Of a stretch of DNA of 64,000 nucleotides, positions 1-10,995 are shown piece by piece (within the stretch, counting starts at the first letter, position 1; every line of letters starts with the position of its first letter). This DNA is from Amphiura filiformis (Eukaryota; Echinodermata; Ophiuroidea; Amphilepidida; Amphiuridae), in assembly GCF_039555335.1 (NCBI RefSeq), contig NC_092628.1:98909893-98973892 (forward strand). Direction: 5' to 3'. The notes under the pieces were generated by a model, which saw only the letters and a list, made by a program, of their open reading frames with translations, searched no databases and had not been told where the DNA came from. Position numbers and translations under genes: made by a program.

Positions 1-320
1 GTTTGGTTGTTTATCTTTTGGTTAATTACATTATTTATTTGTTTTTCTATAAGTTTATTTATCTGTTTGTTATTTTATGTTAATTACTTTGTTTATTTAT
101 TTATTGTTTGTTTATTTGTTTGTAAATTATTTTGATGATTTTTTGCTTATTTGTTTATAAGTTTGATATATTTGTTTGTTTTAATATAAGTTTGTTTGGT
201 AATTTGGTTTATTATATTGTTTATTCGTTTGTTTATATATTTGTTTATAAGGTTTTATTTGCTTATTTATTTATTTGCTTATTTGTTTATAGTTACTTCT
301 GTGTGGTGCGAACAAGCAAA
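1..320. repeat. T-rich low-complexity DNA (TTTATTTG-like)
   Basis: The strand is dominated by degenerate repeats of TTTATTTGTTTG type. The long open frames here translate to monotonous Phe/Leu/Tyr/Ile strings and follow from the repeat composition. No gene is seen. Confidence 0.85.
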
Positions 321-339
321 CACATTCAAAGACGACCGA

Positions 340-912
340 ATAATACTCACTCACTCATACTCACTGACGCCTCTCATCACTCACCTCTTACTCACCCCCT
401 CGATATCACCACTCACCTCTTACTCACTCCCCTCTCATGACTCACACACCTCTTACCCCTCTCATCACTCACTCACGCACCTCTTACTCACCCCTCTCAT
501 CACTCACCCACGCACATCTTACTTATCCCCTCTCATCACTCATTCACCCCTCTCTCACTCACTCATCATTCCCTCATCCGGGCCCTCATCTCTCCAAGCT
601 ACTTGCCCCTACCATCACTCACTCCGACTACTCACCTCTTTAACCCCCCTCATCACTCACTCACTCACCTACTCACTCACTCATTCCTCCAAGTTACTCA
701 CCCCTCTCAATCTCATCACTCACGGCGGACTCACTCACCCCTCACTCACTCACTCACTCACTCACTCTCCCACTCACTCACCCCCACCCCCACTCACTCA
801 CTCACTCTCACCACTCACTCACTCACTCACTCACTCACTCACTCACTCACTCACTCTCCCACTCACTCTCCCACCCACTAACTCACTCTCCCACTAACTC
901 TCTCACTCATTC
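340..912. repeat. Degenerate ACTC/CTCACC satellite-like array
   Basis: About 570 bp of tandem ACTC units interrupted by CCCCTCTCATC and CACCTCTTACTC variants. The region is almost free of G on the + strand, a marked strand asymmetry. Its open frames read as Ser-Leu-Thr-His repeats in more than one frame, as expected of a tetranucleotide repeat and not of a protein gene. Confidence 0.9.
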
Positions 913-1284
913 ATCTACATTGATTGATTGAGTTATGATGTTATATAGAGCTTACTTGTGTATTTATTTTGATTAACTGATTATTGATTAAGTTTTTAAT
1001 TGGGTGAGTTATGAGTGTGTGAGCAATTGATGAAGGGATGATAATCTCACCGATGATTGATTGATGGATTGGTTGGTCGCGTTTGATTGCGTTAGCGATT
1101 GATCGCGCTAGCTTTTGATCACTTTTTTGCTTGATTGATTGTTTATTGCTTTGATTATTTATTTATTGAGATGCGAGTGATCCAATAGATATTAGATCAA
1201 ATAAATAAACACATGAACAAGCAAATATATTATTATAAGTAAACCAATAAATAAAATAGATGCAATACGTATGTGTACCCCGAA

Positions 1285-1775
<491 letters not shown>

Positions 1776-2265
1776 GTGATCATAATAAATAAAGTGATCA
1801 TACCAGAGAAGATCTTCTCTGATCTGATAGTAGTGCTTGACAAGCCTCTATAATCTCTGAAAACTCGTGATGACGTCAGAGAATTAATTATTCATACCTG
1901 CTTCCGGCCATTGGAAATCAGCGCTTACCGCAGAGGTACGCAGAATCATCGTGGAAATTGCTCTCTTATTTTCTGCAAATTTGAGGGCAAAATCTACCCA
2001 CAAGAGTAAGTACAGCGTATGTATTGATTCATATTCTACCAGGTATAGTGTAGGCTTGTTGAAAGAAGATTCCACTCTGTAGAATGGCGTATGCGCAGAC
2101 ATATGACGCAGACAAGAAATCGCATGGGTGAAAAATTATGTAAGCTTAACACTCAACAGTCAGGACTCTTTAACTGAAGCTTACAGTGCTGTCTGTTATC
2201 TAGATCTCAGACGAATATAACTTAAGAGATAGGAACTGAGGGAAGCAATGCACTTGGGCTATTGT

Positions 2266-3353
2266 CTTATATCTGGTTTCATACATTGCGTATTGCTGTC
2301 TGGTAAGCAGGTACGAATTGAGACGTTGTGAATTGAGACGTCGGAGCCGGTCAAACACAGAGGACTAGCCTAGACTCGCTTGCCAGTCCTATATACGCCG
2401 TACCTATGTATATTGAGGACTGGCATACGCCATTTTGGATGTCAATGGGAAATACACACTTAACGATTTGCGCCGGTTAGAAACTTGAAAAAAAATCTTT
2501 AAAATTTCATCAATGTATATAAAAGTGATACCAACCGTATTGTGCATGCTAATTTAAGACTCGGTTGAAACAAAATTAAGGATCGAAAGCATTTTAGTGT
2601 CCAAAAGGCAAAATTATCGTCAAAGTTCTGCGAAATCGGCACCCTTGCGAAGGGTTCAGAATTGAATCATGAACGAAAATATCCGATCTTTTGCGATCAA
2701 AAACACAAAATTACAAATTTAAACATACTATTGGCAAAAGACATTATTACCAAACAATACAGAATAGAAAATTTGACATCATTTTCTCAAAATATTGAAA
2801 AAATTTGCTCACTAGACATCGAAAAAGTACGCAATCCAATTCCCGTTCAAACGCGTGGGAAACTGAAAGTGCGATAATCGTGACTAGACTAGCCTACATC
2901 CCGTATCCTACTATCACTCAAACAAGCAAATCTCTTCACGAATTCACTCACCTTGCGATCCTACATCATCAGTTGAAACAAACATCTAAGTTTCCAAAAA
3001 CAACTTTGTCATTCCTCAAAACTACAAGTAACTTCATTAATAAAAAATTGAAATCCTACTATTACCCTATATCTGGTTCCATACAGCAATACAAAGTATT
3101 GCTGTCTGGTAAGCAGGTACGACTTGAGACGTCATGAATTGAGACGTCGGAGCCGGTCAAACACAGAGGACTAGCCTACATCCCGTATCCTACTAGTACT
3201 ATCACTCAAACAAGCAAATCTCTTCACGAATTCACTCACCTTGCGATCCTACATCATCAGTTGAAACAAACATCTAAGTTTTCAAAAACAACTTTGTCAT
3301 TCCTCAAAACTACAAGTAACTTCATTAATAAAAAATTGAAATCATACTATTAC
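2266..3353. repeat. Locally duplicated interspersed repeat, units A and B
   Basis: A segment of about 110 bp beginning TATATCTGGTT and containing GAGACGTCGGAGCCGGTCAA occurs at about 2266-2373 and 3066-3178. A second segment of about 180 bp beginning CTAGCCTACATCCCGTATCC occurs at about 2889-3065 and 3170-3353. Copies differ by scattered substitutions and small indels, so the duplication is not brand new. The short open frames inside show no recognisable protein. Confidence 0.75.
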
Positions 3354-4497
3354 CCGTTATTGAAATTTTTGTTCGATTTATGTGAACCAAAAGAACGCAC
3401 GAGTCGAGTTCAGTTTACCAAAATGGTAGCTCCTGCCTCCTGGTCACCTCAGATATGACGTCAGTATCAAGCTGCTTATTAAACGGTGGATCGGATTGGT
3501 TGAAATCAACGCCACGTTTTTGACCTTACAGGGGTCAGAGATATTCATGTATGAAAACAGCGATGCGGATATAGTATCATCACGGAACTGAGAATTGCGA
3601 CATTTTCGATGTTTGTACCGGGAATTTCAGACACGGAGACTCATGGAGATTGCGACAAATTCGTCCAAAGGTAACCAAAGGGTTGGGGATCGCATTTTTA
3701 ACTATCACTAAATGTTTCGGAATTGAGGTTGGCTAAAAAGTAGACAGTTTCGGGGACTGTAATTGGTGTACATTTTGTAGATGTCACATTTTGAACAGTG
3801 AGCGATAAGTGACCAATTTGATGCTCAGCACAAGTGACTATCTTTACTCAGGGTACTATTACCCGTTATTGAAAATTTTGTTCGATTTATGTCAACCAAA
3901 AGAACGCACGAGTCAAGTTCAGTTGACCAAAATGGTATCTCCTGCATCCTGGTCACCTCAGATATGACGTCAGTATCACACAGGGATGTGAGAGTTCCTC
4001 TTTTAGCTGATTTCCTCTTTTTTTGTTGCCAAAATTTACGCGTTTTTCTTTTATTTGCAGCCCATATTTGGCATTTTTACCCTGATTTTCGCTGTTTTTA
4101 GTGATTTTCCTCGTTTTTGGTCTGTGGCCTCTCACACCCCTGATCACAATCGGTGGATCGGATTGGTTGAAATCAACGCCACGTTTTTGACCTTACAGGG
4201 GTCAGAGATATGCATATTCATGTATGAAAACAGCGATCACCGGGACTGAGAAATGCAACATTTTCGATGTTTGTACCGGGGAATTTCAGACACGGAGACT
4301 CCGCGGAAATTTCGACAAATTCGTCCAAAGGTAACCAAAGGGTTGGGGATCGCATTAAATGTTTCGGAATTGAGGTCGGCTAAAAAGTAGACAGTTTCGG
4401 GGACTGTAATTGATGTAGATGTCACATTTTGAACAGTGAGCGATAAGTGACCAATTTGATGCTCAGCACAAGTGTTTATCTTTACTCAGGGTACTAT
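3347..4497. repeat. Two tandem copies of a ~0.5 kb repeat (unit C)
   Basis: The sequence starting CTATTACCCGTTATTGAAA and ending CTTTACTCAGGGTACTATT is present at about 3347-3857 and again at about 3858-4497. Both copies share TCACCTCAGATATGACGTCA and the following ACGCCACGTTTTTGACC block. The second copy is longer, mainly because a MITE sits at 3981-4142. No coding signal is evident. Confidence 0.8.
3981..4142. mobile_element. Short MITE with CAGGG-type terminal inverted repeats
   Basis: The element begins CAGGGATGTGAGAG and ends CTCTCACACCCCTG, a 14 bp inverted repeat with one mismatch. ATCACA flanks both ends (3975-3980 and 4143-4148), a likely target duplication. It is absent at the equivalent place in the neighbouring C unit, which supports insertion. 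The CAGGG start suggests a hAT-like family, although only 6 bp of flank duplicate. No coding capacity. Confidence 0.75.
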
Positions 4498-5038
4498 TGT
4501 CTTATGTGTGAACCGTGTCTTGCGTGGCTTTTTAGGGGCTGCAGTCCTTCGTTTTTAAGGAGCGCAATTGCGCTAACGCTCCTTGGCGCTCCTGAATTCT
4601 GATCCTTTAGCCCAATTCACTGCGCTCCTTGCCCTGGATGGAGGCACAAGTTAACCAAACCCATCAATACGGCGCAGCGCATTGAACTTCATAATAACCT
4701 ATGCTACACGTACCACGGTTCTACACCCCATCAAATGTCAATTGTTCAAATAAATTAAGTACATTTTCGACCTAATATTCCATCTCCAGTCGATATGGTC
4801 TCATTTCTGTGTCAGTTTTGGTCCAAAACGTGGTAAGAAACAGGTGCAAAAACATGCACAAACTCTGCCAATTTCTAGCAAATTTTCGTACTTCCAGGGT
4901 CCAGACTTCTTAAATTAAAGTGTTGTTGATGGCGCTAAAACACATGGTGCCACAATAATACAAAAAAGATTATCATTTCGATTTTGCCTTTAAAATTGCT
5001 TTTATTCAACGAAACAATAATATTAATAATGGAGGCTA
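4498..5038. other. No gene seen
   Basis: AT-rich DNA with GGAGCGCAATTGCGCTAACG-type short palindromes near 4558. No exon with bordering splice sites and no recognisable protein frame was found. Confidence 0.5.
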
Positions 5039-5142
5039 TCTTTTAGAATACCCTACCATTTTTTACATTCACAGTGTATGTGTATGGGTCGTTCATAAAA
5101 GACCCCCATTGAAAATCTACAGTGGTAGGGTATTCTAAAAGA
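5039..5142. mobile_element. 104 bp hairpin MITE
   Basis: Perfect 20 bp inverted repeats TCTTTTAGAATACCCTACCA (5039-5058) and its complement (5123-5142) bracket a 64 bp centre. Noncoding and too short for a transposase; a miniature inverted-repeat element is the simplest reading. Confidence 0.75.
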
Positions 5143-5165
5143 AATCCATAATGGAAACATTGATT

Positions 5166-6000
5166 ATATAAACTCCTCAACAAAAGTTTGGAAAGTTTTT
5201 TCAAGCATCTGTATCTCCAATTATTTGTGACATATTCATATCGTGTTGCATATCACTGGATAGCTACAATACTCCCCTTTACAATGACACCCCATTTGAA
5301 ACAATAACATTTTTCACTGCTGAGTACATGCCTTGTGAATGTAGTGGGGTCTCAAAATGAATTAGCCAAATTGACCATTATTCTGTGCAGCAAGCTGCAA
5401 TCCCATAACTTCACAACCTGGGTCCTAATCCAATCCTCCAACATGACACCGCTCGCCCCACATAGCCACGGTAGTCAACGACTACCTACAGAATATGGGA
5501 GAAGAGTCAAATGGCCTGCCATCAGGCCAGACCCGGGGGCCAGACCTCAACCCGATTGAACACTTGTGGGACCAGCTTGATCGTGCTGTGCGTGCCAAAG
5601 AAGCCCATAGGCAACCACATTGAATGACCTGCGGCGAATCCTTGTGGAAGAATGGAATTCCATCCCACAGTAACGTGTAACCAGGTCGGTGAGCAGCATG
5701 AGGAGAAGGTGCCTGACTATTGTGGCTGCCTGTGGTTTTTCCACCCGCTACTGAGGTTAGTGGCTAGCTTTGTTTGAGCACAGAATAATGGTCAATTTGG
5801 CAAATTGATTTTGAGACCCCACTACATTCACAAGGCGTGTACTCAGCCGTGAAAAATGTTGTTGTTTCAAATGGGGTGTCATTGTAAAGGGGAGTATTGT
5901 AGCTATCCAGTGATATGCAACACGATATGAATATGTCACAAATAATTGGAGATACAGATGCTTGAAAAAACTTTCCAAACTTTTGTTGAGGAGTTTATAT
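5166..6000 (+). mobile_element. Internally deleted Tc1-type transposon with long TIRs
   Basis: Inverted repeats of roughly 230 bp start ATATAAACTCCTCAACAAAA at 5166 and end in the complement at 6000; the ends contain TA, the usual Tc1/mariner target. The centre keeps decayed transposase C-terminal coding around 5530-5750 on the + strand. It reads PDLNPIEHLWDQLDRAVR, then LRRILVEEWNSIPQ, a stop, and a MRRRC stretch. This matches the Tc1 transposase D-D-E C-terminal region (NPIEHLW motif). The element is about 835 bp instead of the usual ~1.6 kb, so it is a non-autonomous relic. Confidence 0.85.
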
Positions 6001-8430
6001 GAGAAAATAAACTTAAAACATTAAAAACTGAATATTTTCAGGTTGTGATAAATTTAAGTAAATAAACATTAACCACATGTCCTCAGTCCGGCAGGCCTGT
6101 AAAAAACAAAGCAGGCGGCGAGTGGCATGATAGAGTTGGCAACTTGTGAAACTGTCCGGCCGTATGGCATTTTCCATATACTCAGTTAGTTTTGTGGGGT
6201 TCATTTTCGAACCCCAACAGTTTTAGCTTGTATTTATATTATTTATTAACATAGGCCTATTTGTTTGTGATATTTCAAGCGTTTTAAAATTTTAAAATAA
6301 TCCCATTCAATTACACGGTTGACGATGGACATTTACTGAATTTAGAGAATGCACATCGACCACCACCTGAAACAAAGTGTAAATTTCATCAACCGGGCAG
6401 CCGGCTGGGATTTCCCCCATCAGATCATTGTTATGGAAAGCATATACAAAGTGCAAGATTTCCTGACGTTGCATTTACAAATATTGCAGAATTTACTTCA
6501 ATTCTTAGCAGGTTGGTCAAAATTTTGGGTCTTTTATTATTTAAAAAAATATTTATAAGAATGGAAATTTCTAATTTTGATCATCAACTAATGATTAAAT
6601 TTCGAAGTTTTGTCTGCGTCCACGTACAATAAATGCATACGGATATGGACGCAAAACGATCTGCCTTCATGTTCAATTAGGAGCACAAATTGAGCTCCTC
6701 AGTTCTACCAGGAGTGTAATTTTAAGTGCTCAAAGTTGCGCTCCTGAACAATTCCAGGAGAGCAATTAATTGAGCTCCACTGATTTATTTGAACGAAGGA
6801 CTGGGGCTGTGCAGTGCAGTAATTATGAGAATGAGCCCTGGCCTGGCCTGTGTATGTGTATGACCAGGAGGGTGAAAGCGCATAGGAACAATGCCGGAAA
6901 CTACGTCACGCTATTGTTCGACCTAGGATACATCATTCGCCATTTTGTAAATATTAACGCATGACCAGGCGCAAAAAAAAATTACATGAAAAGATGTTAA
7001 AAGATTGATTCATAGATGTTTCAAAAATTACCGTCATATTGCATAGATTCACCAAAGAATGGTTTGTTAAGTACTATACCGTACTTATATTTAGTAATTG
7101 AAAATCGGGAAAATTTTAAGAAATCAATGTTTTTACCTGTCGGTATTACAACTCGTGAAACACATTAGTGATGTGCCTGGGTGACCAAAATCTACTAACC
7201 TTTAACGTTTCCTCTATGAACTCTAACCCTCCTGCAATATGGTGCCTATTGTCTAGACCTAGGCTACATCTTCCGGTTTGGTTAACCCTTCGTCTATATT
7301 ATTCCTGATATTACATCCCAAGTAGACTTGACAAATGTACGGAAACACATTTTTGTGCACAAAATTTTAGGCCTATATAACAAAATGTATATTTTGTACA
7401 ATTGTACAGCTATCGTTTCTACCCTATGGCGTATAAAAGTTACCTGTTATCAACCCAAAGTGTCCGCTAAAAACTGGTCATCGCAAGCATCTTGATGCAG
7501 AAAACTAAGGATTCACGCAGGGACAGGCCAAAAACCTTACCTCGATCATAAAATCCAGCCGATGCATGTCATAAATAATTCATTAATTCATTGTGTAAAT
7601 GTCAGTGATTGTGTCCATGTCCTCTGCTTATTGCAGCTGCAAAAGCAGTTGTCAAGCTGAATTTATACTTTATCGCTGGATCACCATGTGAATTCACCTC
7701 TCGAAAACCTTTTTACTATGAGGTTGTTGTCAAGGTAGTTTTGTAAACCAATCAGGTTAGACATACTTTACTGGTGGGATCACATGGGGTTCACATTAAT
7801 TAATACCGTAAAAGGCTGTTGCGTTCATGGATTGGCTTACGATTGCAATGAATGGTTTTTGGAATCAATCACAAAACGGGTTATATGGCGCCCGTCGGAA
7901 ATTTTGCACATGTACAAGACGTCCCAGTGCCTTGAGGCTTTACTTTTCTGCAAAAGCGAGCGAGTGGTATAAAGTGACTTTGAAGTTGGAGCTGGTCACA
8001 TATTCTCTAACCCTTTACATGTATATTATATGAACATGGTGCGGACTCTATCTGGTACATAAAAGTGCACCGGCATACAAATGTATATACAATGACAAAA
8101 TGGTTAGACATATGCGCAGGCTATTATCTTTATTTCAACGACAACAAAAATCTTGAAGAAAATGAAGTGAGTCGTACAACAGCTTTGTTATACTTTACAG
8201 TTATTTTCTTAATGATTCTTTGATCTTGAACACTCCTCCTCCGTAAATGGTAAAGTCCACAGTGATAGTGAGTTGTTATTTTAATCTCAGTTTTTTACTT
8301 TCTTCTGTTTTGACCTTTCATTAAATGCTATAAAAATAGCCATAGTTTTATTACAGTATTTTTTGTTGCAATTTCTAAATTTATGTATTCCATAACATTT
8401 TAGGATCATAAAAATGAAATAAAAAATATA
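6001..8430. other. Intergenic DNA, no gene recognised
   Basis: AT-rich, with short degenerate patches such as the AATTGAGCTCC-containing stretch near 6685-6780. Open frames are short, lack recognisable domains and show no convincing exon borders. Confidence 0.45.
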
Positions 8431-8726
8431 ATTTGTCGGTCGCAACACATAGTGGCGTACGTGAAGGACAAAACACGTTTCCGATCAAAACGTTTTTGAA
8501 GGATATGCTACTAGTAACGGTGTCGATACTTCTCCATTGTTATCCCTCAGTGGCCCGATTGCATTTCAAATTGAAGTTTAAGGTTCAAACTATTAAACTG
8601 TATCTTTAATAGTTAAAAAGGAATAACTTTTATAGGATAATAGCTAGTTCTAAACCTATACGCCACTATGTGAAACGGAAAATTTGGAAACTTACTCTAC
8701 GCCACTATGTGTTGCGACCGACGAAT
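8431..8726. mobile_element. MITE with 29 bp terminal inverted repeats
   Basis: The left end ATTTGTCGGTCGCAACACAT and onward (8431-8459) is inverted at 8698-8726 with a single mismatch. The interior is AT-rich and noncoding. The right end overlaps the 215 bp tandem duplication that follows. Confidence 0.75.
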
Positions 8727-9095
8727 TTTCATGAATATATTTATTGACATAGGAAAGTGATTAAAGAAAAAAGATGGCAGCATCCATAGAGAAATTTTAC
8801 TGTACATGAAATTCGATACAACAACAGTGAACTCTGGACAATAAAAAAATCAACCGAGGAAGAACTTGACACTTTCCAAACTATGTGAAACGGAAAATTT
8901 GGAAACTTACTCTACGCCACTATGTGTTGCGACCGACGAATTTTCATGAATATATTTATTGACATAGGAAAGTGATTAAAGAAAAAAGATGGCAGCATCC
9001 ATAGAGAAATTTTACTGTACATGAAATTCGATACAACAACAGTGAACTCTGGACAATAAAAAAATCAACCGAGGAAGAACTTGACACTTTCCAAA
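8666..9095. repeat. Two tandem 215 bp copies
   Basis: Sequence 8666-8880, beginning CTATGTGAAACGGAAAATTT, is repeated at 8881-9095 with no difference that I could see by eye. The unit spans the MITE right end and the beginning of a LINE fragment. Identity this high implies a very recent event or an assembly duplication. Confidence 0.85.
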
Positions 9096-9367
9096 GATCT
9101 CTCCTGAGAAGGCTATTAGACAACAAATGGCCAAAGAAAATCTCAAATCAAGAACTTTACGAGAAAACCAAGGAAACAAAGTGGAATAATAAAATCAAGA
9201 AGAGGCAGCTCCTTTGGTTAGGACACCTCCTGAGACTACCTGATGATACCCCAGCAAAGCAAGCTTTTCAAGAATACGAACGACATGTAAAACAACCAAG
9301 AGGGAAACCAAAAACTATGTGGATATCAGCAATTCAAAAAGAGCTGAAAGAAATCGAAGAAGACTAA
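9005..9367 (+). pseudogene. LINE reverse-transcriptase C-terminal fragment
   Basis: A 120-codon frame bounded by TAG at 9002 and TAA at 9365 includes LWTIKKSTEEELDTFQRSLL, then KKRQLLWLGHLLRLPDD and RGKPKTMW. The LLWLGHLLRLPDD...RGKP arrangement is typical of the region after the reverse transcriptase in many non-LTR retrotransposons. The element is cut at its 5' end, lacks the polymerase core, and its upstream edge is inside the 215 bp duplication. It is a dead fragment, also often found as exapted or chimeric annotation in genomes. Confidence 0.8.
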
Positions 9368-9504
9368 AACCATAAAAAAGCGACTGAACTATTCGTGATC
9401 ATTTCACTGTTCTGTATCTTACAGGTCTTTGTGTATAGTTCAGACTGTTGGAGTGTCTCTGCCTTGTTGTCCATGTTGCCACCATCGGTAAAAACTTAAC
9501 AGAG

Positions 9505-9566
9505 ATGGATCAGAAAGGTGCTTGTCAAGTTAATGGTTGCCCAAATCAAATTGGTCTCAATGATAA
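9505..9566 (+). CDS. THAP-domain protein, exon 1
   Basis: ATG at 9505 opens the frame MDQKGACQVNGCPNQIGLND and the exon ends at a GTAAGT donor (9567). It carries the first two zinc ligands, Cys7 and Cys12 (C-x4-C), near the N-terminus as in THAP domains. It ends in codon phase 2, which matches exon 2. The upstream exon or promoter was not determined; 9368-9504 shows no other gene. Confidence 0.82.
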
Positions 9567-10200
9567 GTAAGTAGGAGCTCTGTGACTTGGGAAGAAAGAA
9601 AAATTGGTTTGTGATTTCAACATTTTCCCCATTAAAAAGGCATTTAAATAGATGCCATTCCATAAGTTTCACAACTTGGTAACAATAATCATTAGGTGCG
9701 GGACTTACAGTGGCTAAATTCATTGGTGGTATTGGGTTTTTTTCTGGGTTTTTTTCTGGTTTTTTAACAAACCGCGAAAGTTGGTTCAAGCCAAAGAGTC
9801 CAGCACTGTTGTGTGAGAACTGCCTTAGTACCCTTCTTCTCATTCTATTATTGTTGGGAACAAACCAAATAATCAATTGAAACTAGTAAGGAAAGGAAGG
9901 AAGGTGCTAAAATATAAATTACTGCTCCTGTTAAAAACATTGTAACTTTTCTAGTTTCCATGAAACTGGTTTTATGTTCATAGATCTTCTTCAATCTTTT
10001 GATTTGTTCCCCAACTTCTCTTACACATAATACTTTGTTCAATTCGTGAAGATCATTTGGTTTTTATACGAGTGGATATTTGGTTTTTGTTACTGCATTC
10101 TATATGCAGTTGTGTGCAACACACTATATATTTATCCACAATGTTACAATGTATGAGCCCCACATATAAATTTACATGATGTTGTTTATATCATTTCCAG

Positions 10201-10337
10201 GCTATTGCAGATGCCATATGTGGATGCTTTGAATTGGCACAAAGCACCCAGCAATGCAGCTGTAAGACAACTATGGGGGCAGCTGGTAGAAGGAATATCA
10301 TCAAGGTCACATGTTTGCAGCAATCATTTTGTTGATG
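10201..10337 (+). CDS. THAP-domain protein, exon 2
   Basis: Bounded by TTTCCAG at 10200 and a GTAGGT donor at 10338. Joined to exon 1 it gives KLLQMPYVDALNWHKAPSN and ends VCSNHFVDG. The spacing is Cys12, 47 residues, Cys60-x2-His63, the C2CH zinc signature of THAP domains, with Trp33 as the conserved core tryptophan. THAP domains bind specific DNA sequences in the nucleus. The intron of about 630 bp on each side holds nothing else recognised. Confidence 0.88.
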
Positions 10338-10995
10338 GTAGGTGGATTCATGAGCAGTAATTGATGTAATAATGAGTAAGTCTTGCCTGAAAGGCTGACA
10401 ATAATTTAACCCTGTATTTTGGTAAACGTGTAATTTGAAGTGGTTGAATTATTTGAACTTCTAAATCTTGAAATTCTGAATTCTGCGGGGCAAGGTTTGT
10501 TTCACTCTAATCCTGGCGAAATGCCATGTGACACTCCTCTCGTCTAATATAAATATTAACCTGACCTGACCCTTCCCAAGCATTTTGTCACAATCCTGTC
10601 TTTACACCAGACCGAACAAACTAAACTTGTGCCAATCTTTTAATGATCAGATGAGATCATATTAGGGCAGTTGTCAAATACAGTTTTCATTGTCCTTGAC
10701 AATCATCAAATCTCAAGATCCGACGTCGACAAAGCAATACATCATACTGTTCTGTGTATTACTTGCATTTTACGCTTCAGGTGTATGCGAATCACCTTTA
10801 CATGCATATCTCGTTAGATATAAAGCTTAAGTACGCACTCATTGACTAGATACAAAAATATATCCAGTTAACGGTGTTCTTTGATGTTTCCCGTAGTGGT
10901 ATTATAAAGGGCAATCCCAGCCAAGCTGTTGATACCGATGCACTTTATAATTCTGTACTTAAGTTTGCATTGTTCCTCTTTTACTTATATTACAG

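Noticed and set aside
196-897. Long open frame rich in Ser-Leu-Thr-His
   Set aside because: It is a translation of the ACTC array; overlapping frames show the same repeat character and there is no splice or start context.
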